Source of the DNA: CAZCBN01 sp964496975
GTDB lineage: Bacteria > Planctomycetota > Phycisphaerae > Phycisphaerales > UBA1924
Direction: 5' to 3'
Assembly (NCBI GenBank): GCA_964496975.1
Contig: CAZCBN010000079.1
Span: forward strand, 1 to 14,441
Length of the DNA stretch: 14,441 nucleotides
The position numbers and the translations under genes were made by a program. How positions within the stretch are numbered: position 1 is the stretch's first letter; each line of letters starts with the position of its first letter. Under the pieces are notes generated by a model, which was not told the DNA's origin, made no database searches, and was given only the letters and a program-made list of their open reading frames with translations. Shown here piece by piece: positions 8,501 through 14,441 of the stretch.

Positions 8501-11500
8501 TGCCGGGGGCGTGGACAGGGGTGGTTGGGCTGGGGCTGGCGGGCTCGGGTTTGGGCTCGGGTTTGGGCGGCGGTGCGCTTGTGGTGGGGCCGGTGCAGTT
8601 TGAGCGGGGCGGGTGGCTTGTGCTGGCGCCGGCGCTGATCGGCCTGACGTGGCTGATCGGGCGGCGGAGCCTGGCGGGGCTGGGCGGGGCGACGAAGTGG
8701 ACGGCGCTGGCGGTGCGCGCGCTGGTGATCCTGCTGCTGGTGGGGGCACTCGCGGAGCCGAGCCTGCGGCGGACGTCGACGGACATCGCGGTGAACGTGG
8801 TGCTGGACGCGTCGCGGTCGATCCCCAGGAGCGAGCAGGACGCGGTGGACGCGTACATCCGCGAGGCGCGCGCGCGGGAGCCCGAGGAGGGCCGGCTGCT
8901 GGGCGTCGTGACGGCGGCGAAGGAGGCCTATGTGCAGGCCACGCCGTCGGAGCGGGTGATGACGGTGGAGCGGCAGTACCTGGGGGACACGGGGCAGACG
9001 GACCTTGCGGCGGGGGTGCGGCTCGCGGTGGCGGTCGCGAAGCAGGACGCGGCGACGCGGCTTTTGCTGATCACCGACGGGAACGAGACGAGCGGGAGCC
9101 TGCTCGCCGCGGCGGAGGCGGCGCGGGCGGTGAACATGCCGATTGATGTGCTGCCGGTGCGGTACGACTACCCGGCGGAGGTGATCGTTGAGCGGGTGCT
9201 GGCGCCGGCGAACGCGCGCGGGGGCGAGACGATCAACGTCGCGGTGATCGCAAGCGCGACGGCGGCGACGCGGGGCCGGCTTTTGCTGACGATGAACGGG
9301 GAGCCGGTGGACCTGGACCCGTCGCCCGAGGCGCTCGGGGCGATCGTGGAGCTGGCGGCGGGGAAGAACGCGCTGAGCGTGCCGGTGGAGCCGACGCGGC
9401 CCGGGCCCCAGACCTTTGAGGCGGTGTTCGAGCCGCTGGGGAGCGCGGACGCGGGCGTCGGCGACAGCATCGCGGAGAACAACCGGGCGGCGGCGGTGAC
9501 GTTCGTCGGCTCGGAGGGGTGGGTGCTGGTGGTGTCGGCGAGCGAGGCGGAGTCGGGGCCTTTGGTGGCGGCGCTGACGAACGCCGGGATCAAGGTGCGG
9601 GAGGCGTCGCCGCCGGCGGCGCCGACGGACCTGACGGAGTTCAACGCGTACGAGGCGGTGGTGCTGGTGAACATCCCGGCGGATGAGTTTTCTGAGCCGC
9701 AGATGGAGGCGTTGCGGCGGTACGTGCACGACTCGGGGGGCGGGCTTGTGGTGGTGGGGGGGCCCAGCAGCTACGGGGCCGGGGGGTGGATCGGGACGCC
9801 GATTGAGGACGCGCTGCCGGTGCGGCTTGACCCGCCCCAGAAGCGGCAGATGCCCAAGGGGGCGCTGGCGCTGGTGATCCACTCGGTGGAGGCGCCGAAC
9901 GGGGTGTACTGGGGCAAGCAGGTGTGCAACGCGGCGGTGGACGCGCTTTCGAGCCAGGACCTCGCGGGGATCGTGGAGTTTGACGGGCGGGGGACGGACT
10001 GGACGCACCCGCTGCGGCCCGTGGGGGACCGGGCGGCGGTGAAGCGCGCGATCAGCAATCTTCAATACGGGGACATGCCGAGCTTTGACCCCTCGCTGGA
10101 GCTGGCGCTGCAGGGGCTTGTGGCGGCGGACGCGGGGCAGCGGCACTGCATCGTGATCTCGGACGGGGACCCGAGCCTGAACCGCGGGATTCTGGGGAAG
10201 TTTCGCCAGGCGGGGGTGACGATCTCGGCGGTGGGGGTGTTCCCGCACTCGCCGGGGGACGTGAACACGCTGCGGAACATGGCGACGGCGACGGGGGGGA
10301 ACTACTACGGCGTGAACAGCCAGGCGGGGCTGGCGACGCTGCCGCAGATTTTCATCAAGGAGGCGCGGACGGTTCGGCGGAGTCTGATCTGGGAGGGGCC
10401 GCCCTTTAGCCCGAAGCTGACGGGTGTGCCGACGGAGACGATGCGGGGGATCTCGGCGGTGCCGCCGATCAGCGGGTATGTGGTGACGGCGGCGCGCGAG
10501 GGGCTCGCGGTGACGACGCTGCTGGGGACGGAAGAGGACCCGGTGTGCGCGCAGTGGCAGTACGGGCTGGGCCGGGCGGTGGCGTTCACGAGCGACGCGA
10601 CGAGCCGCTGGGCGACGGCGTGGACGGGGTGGTCGGGGTTCGAGCAGTTCTGGGAGCAGCACGTTCGGTGGGCGATGCGTCCGAGCGGGAGCGCGAACGT
10701 GCGCGTGACGACGGAGGCGCGGGGGGACGAGACGCTGCTGGTGGTGGAGGCGCTGGACGAGGGCGGGGAGCGGCTGAACTTTGCCCGGTTCCAGGCCCGC
10801 GTGGCGGCGCCGGACGGGACGGCCCAGGACGTGGAGCTGAAGCAGGTGGGGCCGGGGCGGTACGAGACGGTGATGGCGACGACGGACGCGGGGGCGTACG
10901 TCGTGAGCATGCGGTATCGGGCGCCGCGAGATGAGCCGGGGGCGCCGCCGATCGAGGGGACGGTGCAGGCGGCGGTGACGCGGCCGGCGGCGGACGAGTT
11001 CCGGGCGCTGGAGACGAACGTGGCGCTGCTGCGGCAGGTCGCGGCGTTGACGGGCGGGCGGGTGCTGGAGCGCGACCCGGCGAAGGACGCGCTGTGGAGC
11101 GAGCAGGGCCTGACGCGGCCGGTGAGCACGCGGGCGATCTGGATGACGGTGGCGGTGTGCGGGCTCGGGCTGTTCTTGTTCGACGTGGCGGTGCGGCGCG
11201 TGCGGATCGACGTGCTGGCGGGGCTGCGGGCGGTGCGGCGGGGCCTGGCGAAGGGCGAGGCCAAGCCGGCGGGCGAGCAGCTCGGCTCGCTGCGCGAGGC
11301 GCGGGCGCAGGCGCAGGCGCGGCTGACGCAGCGCGCGGCCGAGGCGGCGGTGGCGTCGCGGAAGTTTGAGGCGGGGGCGGATGTGCCGGTGAGCGGGTCG
11401 CCCGTGGCGCTCGCGGGCGAGGCGGAGAAGCCGAAGATCGAGGGGCTGAGCAAGCCCGCGGTGCAGGCCGCGAAGAAGGGAGCGGAGGAAGAAGCGGGCA

Positions 11501-11559
11501 TGTCACGCCTGATGGCGGCGAAGAAGCGGGCGCGGGAGGAGTTTGGGGGGAAGGAGTAG
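8500..11559 (+). CDS. Large membrane protein with vWA and glutamine amidotransferase-like domains
   Basis: A 1019-residue membrane protein of the type encoded beside MoxR ATPases. Two N-terminal helices (about 37-55 and 65-83) precede a first vWA domain with an intact MIDAS: D103-A-S105-R-S107, T167 in QTDLAAG, and D193 in LLITDGNE. A GATase1-like domain follows (about 340-440, WVLVVSASEAES to SSYGAGGW) without an obvious Cys nucleophile. A second vWA-like domain (454-640) has ALALVIHSVEAPNG where DxSxS is expected, but keeps ISDGDP (D555). An Ig-like beta region (about 730-820), a helix (878-900) and a charged cytoplasmic tail ending in MSRLMAAKKRAREEF complete it. The ATG overlaps the upstream TGA by one base (TGATG), implying translational coupling. 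It is probably a substrate or partner of the downstream MoxR; biochemical role unknown. Confidence 0.85.
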   Translation: MPGAWTGVVGLGLAGSGLGSGLGGGALVVGPVQFERGGWLVLAPALIGLTWLIGRRSLAGLGGATKWTALAVRALVILLLVGALAEPSLRRTSTDIAVNVVLDASRSIPRSEQDAVDAYIREARAREPEEGRLLGVVTAAKEAYVQATPSERVMTVERQYLGDTGQTDLAAGVRLAVAVAKQDAATRLLLITDGNETSGSLLAAAEAARAVNMPIDVLPVRYDYPAEVIVERVLAPANARGGETINVAVIASATAATRGRLLLTMNGEPVDLDPSPEALGAIVELAAGKNALSVPVEPTRPGPQTFEAVFEPLGSADAGVGDSIAENNRAAAVTFVGSEGWVLVVSASEAESGPLVAALTNAGIKVREASPPAAPTDLTEFNAYEAVVLVNIPADEFSEPQMEALRRYVHDSGGGLVVVGGPSSYGAGGWIGTPIEDALPVRLDPPQKRQMPKGALALVIHSVEAPNGVYWGKQVCNAAVDALSSQDLAGIVEFDGRGTDWTHPLRPVGDRAAVKRAISNLQYGDMPSFDPSLELALQGLVAADAGQRHCIVISDGDPSLNRGILGKFRQAGVTISAVGVFPHSPGDVNTLRNMATATGGNYYGVNSQAGLATLPQIFIKEARTVRRSLIWEGPPFSPKLTGVPTETMRGISAVPPISGYVVTAAREGLAVTTLLGTEEDPVCAQWQYGLGRAVAFTSDATSRWATAWTGWSGFEQFWEQHVRWAMRPSGSANVRVTTEARGDETLLVVEALDEGGERLNFARFQARVAAPDGTAQDVELKQVGPGRYETVMATTDAGAYVVSMRYRAPRDEPGAPPIEGTVQAAVTRPAADEFRALETNVALLRQVAALTGGRVLERDPAKDALWSEQGLTRPVSTRAIWMTVAVCGLGLFLFDVAVRRVRIDVLAGLRAVRRGLAKGEAKPAGEQLGSLREARAQAQARLTQRAAEAAVASRKFEAGADVPVSGSPVALAGEAEKPKIEGLSKPAVQAAKKGAEEEAGMSRLMAAKKRAREEFGGKE

Positions 11560-11587
11560 GGGGATCGGGGATCGGCCATCGGGGATC
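11560..11587 (+). repeat. Heptamer tandem repeat GGGGATC
   Basis: Directly after the stop codon come four 7-bp units: GGGGATC, GGGGATC, GGCCATC, GGGGATC. The array is short and non-coding. It is followed 18 bp later by a second heptamer array of related composition. Confidence 0.65.
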
Positions 11588-11605
11588 GGGGGGAGGAAGG
11601 GGAGT

Positions 11606-11622
11606 GGGGAATGGGGAATGGG
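11606..11622 (+). repeat. Heptamer tandem repeat GGGGAAT
   Basis: Two perfect GGGGAAT units and a partial third lie in the same spacer. They share the 7-bp period and the GGGGA core with the neighbouring GGGGATC array. Confidence 0.55.
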
Positions 11623-11640
11623 TGAGCCGTGTGAAGTGAT

Positions 11641-11668
11641 GGGTGGGTTGTGGGGTTGGGGCGGTGGG
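11641..11668 (+). promoter_or_regulatory. G-quadruplex motif upstream of moxR
   Basis: Five G-runs (11641-43, 11645-47, 11652-55, 11658-61, 11666-68) are separated by loops of 1, 4, 2 and 4 bases, a canonical quadruplex pattern on the coding strand. It lies 31 bp upstream of the moxR ATG, so a quadruplex in DNA or in the mRNA leader could affect expression of moxR and the genes after it. The rest of the 140-bp spacer shows no clear -35/-10 pair and no terminator hairpin. Confidence 0.4.
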
Positions 11669-11699
11669 TTGGTGGTTGTTGGCATGAGGAGTGTTGTCC

Positions 11700-12815
11700 A
11701 TGGCTGAGCAAGTGGGCTTCGCGGGCGGGTCGGAGGCTTCGGCGGAGGTGAAGGCTCGGGCGGAGCGGTTCCGCGCGACGTTTCAGCGGCTGCGCGACGA
11801 GATCGGGAAGGTGATGGTGGGGCAGCAGGCCGTGGTGGACGGCGTGCTGACGTGCCTGTTCGCGGGCGGCAACGTGCTGCTGGAGGGCGTGCCGGGGCTG
11901 GGCAAGACGCTGCTGGTGCGGACGCTGGCGCGGGCGCTGAGCCTGCCGTTCAACCGCATCCAGTTCACGCCGGACCTGATGCCCGCGGACGTCATCGGGA
12001 CGAACATCGTGACGGAGCACCCGGAGACGGGGCGGCGGCAGTTTGAGTTTCAGCGCGGGCCGATCTTTGCGCAGGTGGTGCTGGCGGACGAGATCAACCG
12101 CGCGACGCCCAAGACGCAGAGCGCGCTGCTCGAGGCGATGCAGGAGCGGAGCGTGACGGTCGGCGGGACGACGTACAAACTCGTCGCGCCGTTTTTGGTG
12201 CTGGCGACGCAGAACCCGATCGAGCAAGAGGGGACGTACCCCTTGCCCGAGGCGCAGCTTGACCGGTTCATGTTCAAGATCAACGTCGGCTACAGCCAAC
12301 TTGATGACCTGATGGTGATCCTGGACCGGACCACCGGCGCGGTGACGCCCGAGGTGGAGGCGGTGCTGGACGGGCCGGGGATTTTGGCGGGGCAGCAGCT
12401 CGTGCGCGAGGTGGTGGTGGCGCCGCACGTGAAGCAGTACGCCGCGCGGCTGGTGCTGGCGACGCACCCGGGGGGCGACTTCGCCGCGGGCGGGGAGAGC
12501 GGGCCGACGAACCGGTACGTGCGGTGCGGGGCGAGCCCGCGCGCGGCCCAGGCGCTTGTGCTCGCGGGCAAGGTGCGGGCGCTGACGGAGGGGCGGTACA
12601 ACGTGTCGTACAGCGACGTGGAGGCGGTGGCGCTGCCGGTGCTCCGGCACCGCGTGCTGCTGAACTTTGAGGCCGAGGCGGACCGCGTGGACGCGGACGC
12701 GCTGGTGGCGGACATCGTGAAGCGCGTGCCGCAGCAGGCGGTGGGGATGGTGGGGGTTGGGGGCGCGGCGAACGAGCCGCAGCCGGCGATGGCGGGTGCG
12801 GGGAAGAAGGGATGA
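11700..12815 (+). CDS. MoxR-family AAA+ ATPase
   Basis: Cytoplasmic AAA+ ATPase of the MoxR/RavA group, which typically acts as a chaperone-like activator of proteins carrying vWA domains. The 371-residue product has Walker A GVPGLGKT (63-70), Walker B VVLADEINR with D130 and E131, the sensor-1 segment LATQNPIEQEGTYPL, then PEAQLDRFMF with the arginine-finger region, and a C-terminal AAA lid (about 270-345, SPRAAQAL to VEAVALPVLRHR). The ATG at 11700 is chosen over the in-frame GTG at 11691 because GAGGAG ends 8 bases before it and overlaps the GTG. The stop overlaps the next start. It is flanked by vWA proteins on both sides (the large membrane protein and DUF58), the expected partners for this family. 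Confidence 0.95.
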   Translation: MAEQVGFAGGSEASAEVKARAERFRATFQRLRDEIGKVMVGQQAVVDGVLTCLFAGGNVLLEGVPGLGKTLLVRTLARALSLPFNRIQFTPDLMPADVIGTNIVTEHPETGRRQFEFQRGPIFAQVVLADEINRATPKTQSALLEAMQERSVTVGGTTYKLVAPFLVLATQNPIEQEGTYPLPEAQLDRFMFKINVGYSQLDDLMVILDRTTGAVTPEVEAVLDGPGILAGQQLVREVVVAPHVKQYAARLVLATHPGGDFAAGGESGPTNRYVRCGASPRAAQALVLAGKVRALTEGRYNVSYSDVEAVALPVLRHRVLLNFEAEADRVDADALVADIVKRVPQQAVGMVGVGGAANEPQPAMAGAGKKG

Positions 12816-13051
12816 TGGTGATGCGGAAGCCTGGCGAAGGTGTGCGGGCTGGGCGTTGCCCCGCCCGGTGGGGCCCGCTGCTGGTGGCGCTTGCGGCGGG
12901 GGCCGCGGCGTGGGGGGCTGCGGCGAGCGCGGGGTGCTACTCGAAGACGGTGAAGGCGAAGGGGCTCGGGGCGCGGGAGGCGCACCCGGTGGTGTCGGAG
13001 CCGGACGCGCCGGGGAAGAAGAGCCCGTTCGGGTTTACCGAGGATTTTTGA
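12812..13051 (+). CDS. Small predicted lipoprotein
   Basis: A 79-residue protein with a basic N-terminus (to about residue 19), a hydrophobic Ala-rich segment (21-41) and a cysteine at 42 preceded by SAG. SAGC is an acceptable though not ideal lipobox, so a lipid-anchored mature peptide of about 38 residues is likely. The mature part is polar, with no recognisable domain, and ends in SPFGFTEDF. The ATG overlaps the moxR stop in an ATGA arrangement; a second ATG at 12815 gives a TGATG overlap. Either way translational coupling to moxR is indicated, which argues that this is a real gene and part of the MoxR system. Function unknown. Confidence 0.7.
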   Translation: MMVMRKPGEGVRAGRCPARWGPLLVALAAGAAAWGAAASAGCYSKTVKAKGLGAREAHPVVSEPDAPGKKSPFGFTEDF

Positions 13052-13057
13052 CGCAGG

Positions 13058-13104
13058 GAATGCGAACGCGGAGGGGCGGAGGAGCGCACGGAGGTCGCGG
13101 GAAG
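13058..13104 (+). repeat. Left arm of 47-nt imperfect inverted repeat
   Basis: A purine-rich arm built around repeated CGGAG words. It starts 6 bp after the small lipoprotein stop and ends 20 bp before the GxxExxY ATG. Matches to the right arm are dense at both ends (GAACGCGGAG outer, GGTC and CGGGAAG inner), and most mismatches cluster at 13082-13090. Confidence 0.65.
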
Positions 13105-13124
13105 GTGTTGGGGGCAACGTGGGC

Positions 13125-13610
13125 ATGAGGCACCAGGACATTCCGCCGCGGCTGAACGTCGTCACTGATGCGGTGATCGGTGCCGCCGTCGAGGTGCATC
13201 GCACGCTGGGGCCCGGTTGGCTCGAGCGGGCGTACGAGGAAGCGCTGTTCCACGAGCTCACGCTGCGCGGGCGGACGGTGGAACGGCAGGCCGAGGTGCG
13301 GCCGCAGTACAAGGGCGTTTCGCTGCCCACGCAGCGGCTCGACCTGCTCGTGGAGCACGAGGTGGTCGTGGAGATCAAGGCGGTGCACGCGGTGGCGGAT
13401 GTTCACGTGGCGCAGTTGGTGAGCTATTTGCGGGCCGGGCGGTATCCGGTGGGCCTGCTGATCAACTTCGATGTCGGCGTGCTGCGGGATGGGGTGCACC
13501 GACGGATCAACCCGGAGGCTCTTCCCGTGACCTCTGCGCCGCACTCCGTCTCTCCGCGTTCGGATTCGTTGAACGTCGCTGCCACGCAAGGGGAGTCGGC
13601 CCGATGCTGA
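13125..13610 (+). CDS. GxxExxY-family protein with PD-(D/E)XK nuclease-like fold
   Basis: Member of the small GxxExxY family, linked to the PD-(D/E)XK nuclease superfamily; no cellular role is established. The 161-residue product shows the naming motif in GPGWLERAYEEAL (about 28-40) after the helical AVIGAAVEVHRTL. The nuclease-like core is RLDLLVEHEVVVEIKA, supplying the D and the E-x-K. The family domain ends near INFDVGVLRDGVHRRIN (about 113-129). The remaining tail of roughly 30 residues is unrelated Ser/Ala-rich sequence encoded by the right inverted-repeat arm and its flank, ending 7 bp inside the DUF58 gene. The ATG at 13125 is preferred; a GTG at 13119 in frame is possible. It interrupts the MoxR-DUF58 operon and lies within inverted repeats, suggesting later insertion. 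Confidence 0.85.
   Translation: MRHQDIPPRLNVVTDAVIGAAVEVHRTLGPGWLERAYEEALFHELTLRGRTVERQAEVRPQYKGVSLPTQRLDLLVEHEVVVEIKAVHAVADVHVAQLVSYLRAGRYPVGLLINFDVGVLRDGVHRRINPEALPVTSAPHSVSPRSDSLNVAATQGESARC
13521..13567 (-). repeat. Right arm of 47-nt imperfect inverted repeat
   Basis: Reverse complement of the left arm with 10 mismatches and no gaps. It lies within the 3' part of the GxxExxY reading frame, after the conserved domain, and is translated as the non-conserved tail. Confidence 0.65.
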
Positions 13611-14441
13611 GAACCGCCAACGCACGCCGGCCCAAGGGGATTGAGGAGTTGCTCGACGGCGGGCTCATCGCGCGCCTCGGGCAGTTGGATATCACCAGCC
13701 AAAAAATCTTCGCGGGCAAGCTCAAGGGCGAGCGGCGCAGCAAGAAGCGCGGCGAGAGCGTGGAGTTCGCCGACCATCGGTCGTACGTTGTCGGCGATGA
13801 CCTGCGGCACATCGACTGGAACATCTTCGGGCGGCTCGACCGGCTCTTTCTCAAGCTGTTCCTTGAGGAGGAAGACCTCTCGCTGCACGTCGTGATCGAC
13901 GCGACGGAGAGCATGGACTGCGGCGAGCCCAACAAGTTCTTCGCGGCCCAGCGCGCGGCGGCGGCGCTCGGGTACATCGGCCTTGTCAACCTCAACCGCG
14001 TGGCGGTGACGGCGGTCGGCGGGTGGATGGACACGGGCAAGGAAGGCGACGCGGGCGACGCCGAGAGCGCGGAAGGGGACCGGCGCAGCGCGGGCTCCGC
14101 CGAAACGGGAAGGGACGCGGACGGCGTGACGCTCCACGCGCTGCGCGATCTGCGCGGGCGGCGGCGGGTGCATGACGTGGCGCGGTTTTTGTGCGCGCTC
14201 CGCCCCGGCGGGCCCGCGTCGTTCGCCGAGGCGGCGCGGCGGATCGCGCTCGCGCGGCGGGGCAAGGGCGTGATGGTCGTCGTCAGCGACTTCTTCATGA
14301 AGGAGGGGTACGAGGACCCGCTGCGGATGCTGGTGGGCCGCGGCTACGACCTGTTCGCCGTGCAGGTGCTGAGCCCGCAGGAGATCGAGCCCGACATCAC
14401 GGGCGACCTGCGGCTGGTGGACGTGGAGGACGGCGACCGGG
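13604..14441 (+). CDS. DUF58 (vWA-like) protein, truncated by window end
   Basis: The first 279 codons of a DUF58 protein, which usually accompanies a MoxR ATPase and is its likely partner. The family hallmark YVVGDDLRHIDWN lies at 61-73, followed by RLFLKLFLEEEDL. A vWA-like strand HVVIDATESMDC (D99, T101, S103) gives a MIDAS-like DxTxS. Later strands include GVMVVVSDFFM and YDLFAVQVLSPQEI, and the frame is still open at the last base. An acidic, Gly/Ala-rich segment (about 142-175) inside the vWA region looks like an insertion. The ATG at 13604 is supported by AAGGGGAG eight bases upstream, which lies inside the GxxExxY tail; the two genes overlap by 7 bp. The soluble N-terminus matches the short DUF58 type without membrane helices. 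Confidence 0.9.
   Translation, partial: MLRTANARRPKGIEELLDGGLIARLGQLDITSQKIFAGKLKGERRSKKRGESVEFADHRSYVVGDDLRHIDWNIFGRLDRLFLKLFLEEEDLSLHVVIDATESMDCGEPNKFFAAQRAAAALGYIGLVNLNRVAVTAVGGWMDTGKEGDAGDAESAEGDRRSAGSAETGRDADGVTLHALRDLRGRRRVHDVARFLCALRPGGPASFAEAARRIALARRGKGVMVVVSDFFMKEGYEDPLRMLVGRGYDLFAVQVLSPQEIEPDITGDLRLVDVEDGDR

Larger units (their letters stand above)
13058..13567. mobile_element. Candidate small element with inverted-repeat ends carrying a GxxExxY gene
   Basis: A block of about 510 bp is bounded by two imperfect inverted repeats of 47 nt, 13058-13104 and 13521-13567. Hand alignment without gaps gives 37 matches in 47. Between the arms lies almost all of one conserved-domain gene. 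The block sits between the small lipoprotein stop (13051) and the DUF58 start (13604), inside an otherwise tightly packed MoxR operon. No target-site duplication or transposase is visible: TTGACG on the left and TTGAACG on the right are similar but not identical. It could be a non-autonomous element, an intervening-sequence-like unit, or a long hairpin retained for other reasons. Confidence 0.45.

Noticed and set aside
8230..12650. Very long minus-strand frames (up to about 800 residues) opposite the vWA and moxR genes.
   Set aside because: Their translations are Arg/Pro/His/Ala-rich without motifs, and they lie opposite genes with clear domains. They are composition-driven shadows.
13048..13575. 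Target-site duplication flanking the GxxExxY element (TTGACG versus TTGAACG).
   Set aside because: The two flanks differ by one inserted base and are too short to distinguish from chance.

Overview
This window is very GC-rich bacterial DNA. It begins with poly-G tracts and a 10-N gap, which look like draft or metagenome assembly artefacts. Three things suggest a planctomycete, perhaps Phycisphaerae-like: a small membrane protein ending in a CxxC...CPECG zinc ribbon, a MoxR/vWA/DUF58 cluster with a 1019-residue GATase-like/vWA membrane protein, and a GxxExxY-family gene. No rRNA or other phylogenetic marker is present, so the assignment is an inference.

Layout: (1) 1-431 is low-quality G-rich sequence with one possible coding scrap. 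(2) 432-1541 (+) is a class I mannose-6-phosphate isomerase. (3) 5247-1588 (-) reads aminopeptidase P/prolidase-like peptidase, accB (biotin carboxyl carrier), accC (biotin carboxylase), then a two-helix zinc-ribbon protein. The order peptidase-accB-accC is familiar from other bacteria, where efp often lies between; efp, accA and accD are not here. (4) 5257-7161 (+) is an iron-type two-domain ABC permease whose start codon lies only 9 bp from that of the divergent peptidase. No ATPase or binding protein is visible. (5) 7208-14441 (+) is a cluster: NHL beta-propeller lipoprotein, vWA/GATase-like membrane protein (start overlaps the previous stop), a 140-bp G-rich spacer, MoxR AAA+ ATPase, a small lipoprotein (start overlaps the moxR stop), a GxxExxY-family gene, and a DUF58 protein cut off by the window end.

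Working model: MoxR is a AAA+ chaperone-like ATPase acting on the vWA proteins (the large membrane protein and DUF58) at the cytoplasmic membrane. The NHL lipoprotein and the small lipoprotein may be extracytoplasmic parts of the same system. This is inferred from gene order, tight coupling and family knowledge.

The strongest unexplained signal is between the small lipoprotein and DUF58. The GxxExxY gene sits inside a pair of imperfect inverted repeats of 47 nt (37 of 47 positions match by hand alignment), together about 510 bp, resembling a small transposable or intervening element inserted into the MoxR operon. Other points of note are heptameric G-rich repeats and a G-quadruplex motif before moxR, a 16-bp perfect palindrome before accB, a second vWA domain with its metal-binding loop lost, and an abrupt change of wobble-base usage inside the NHL gene.
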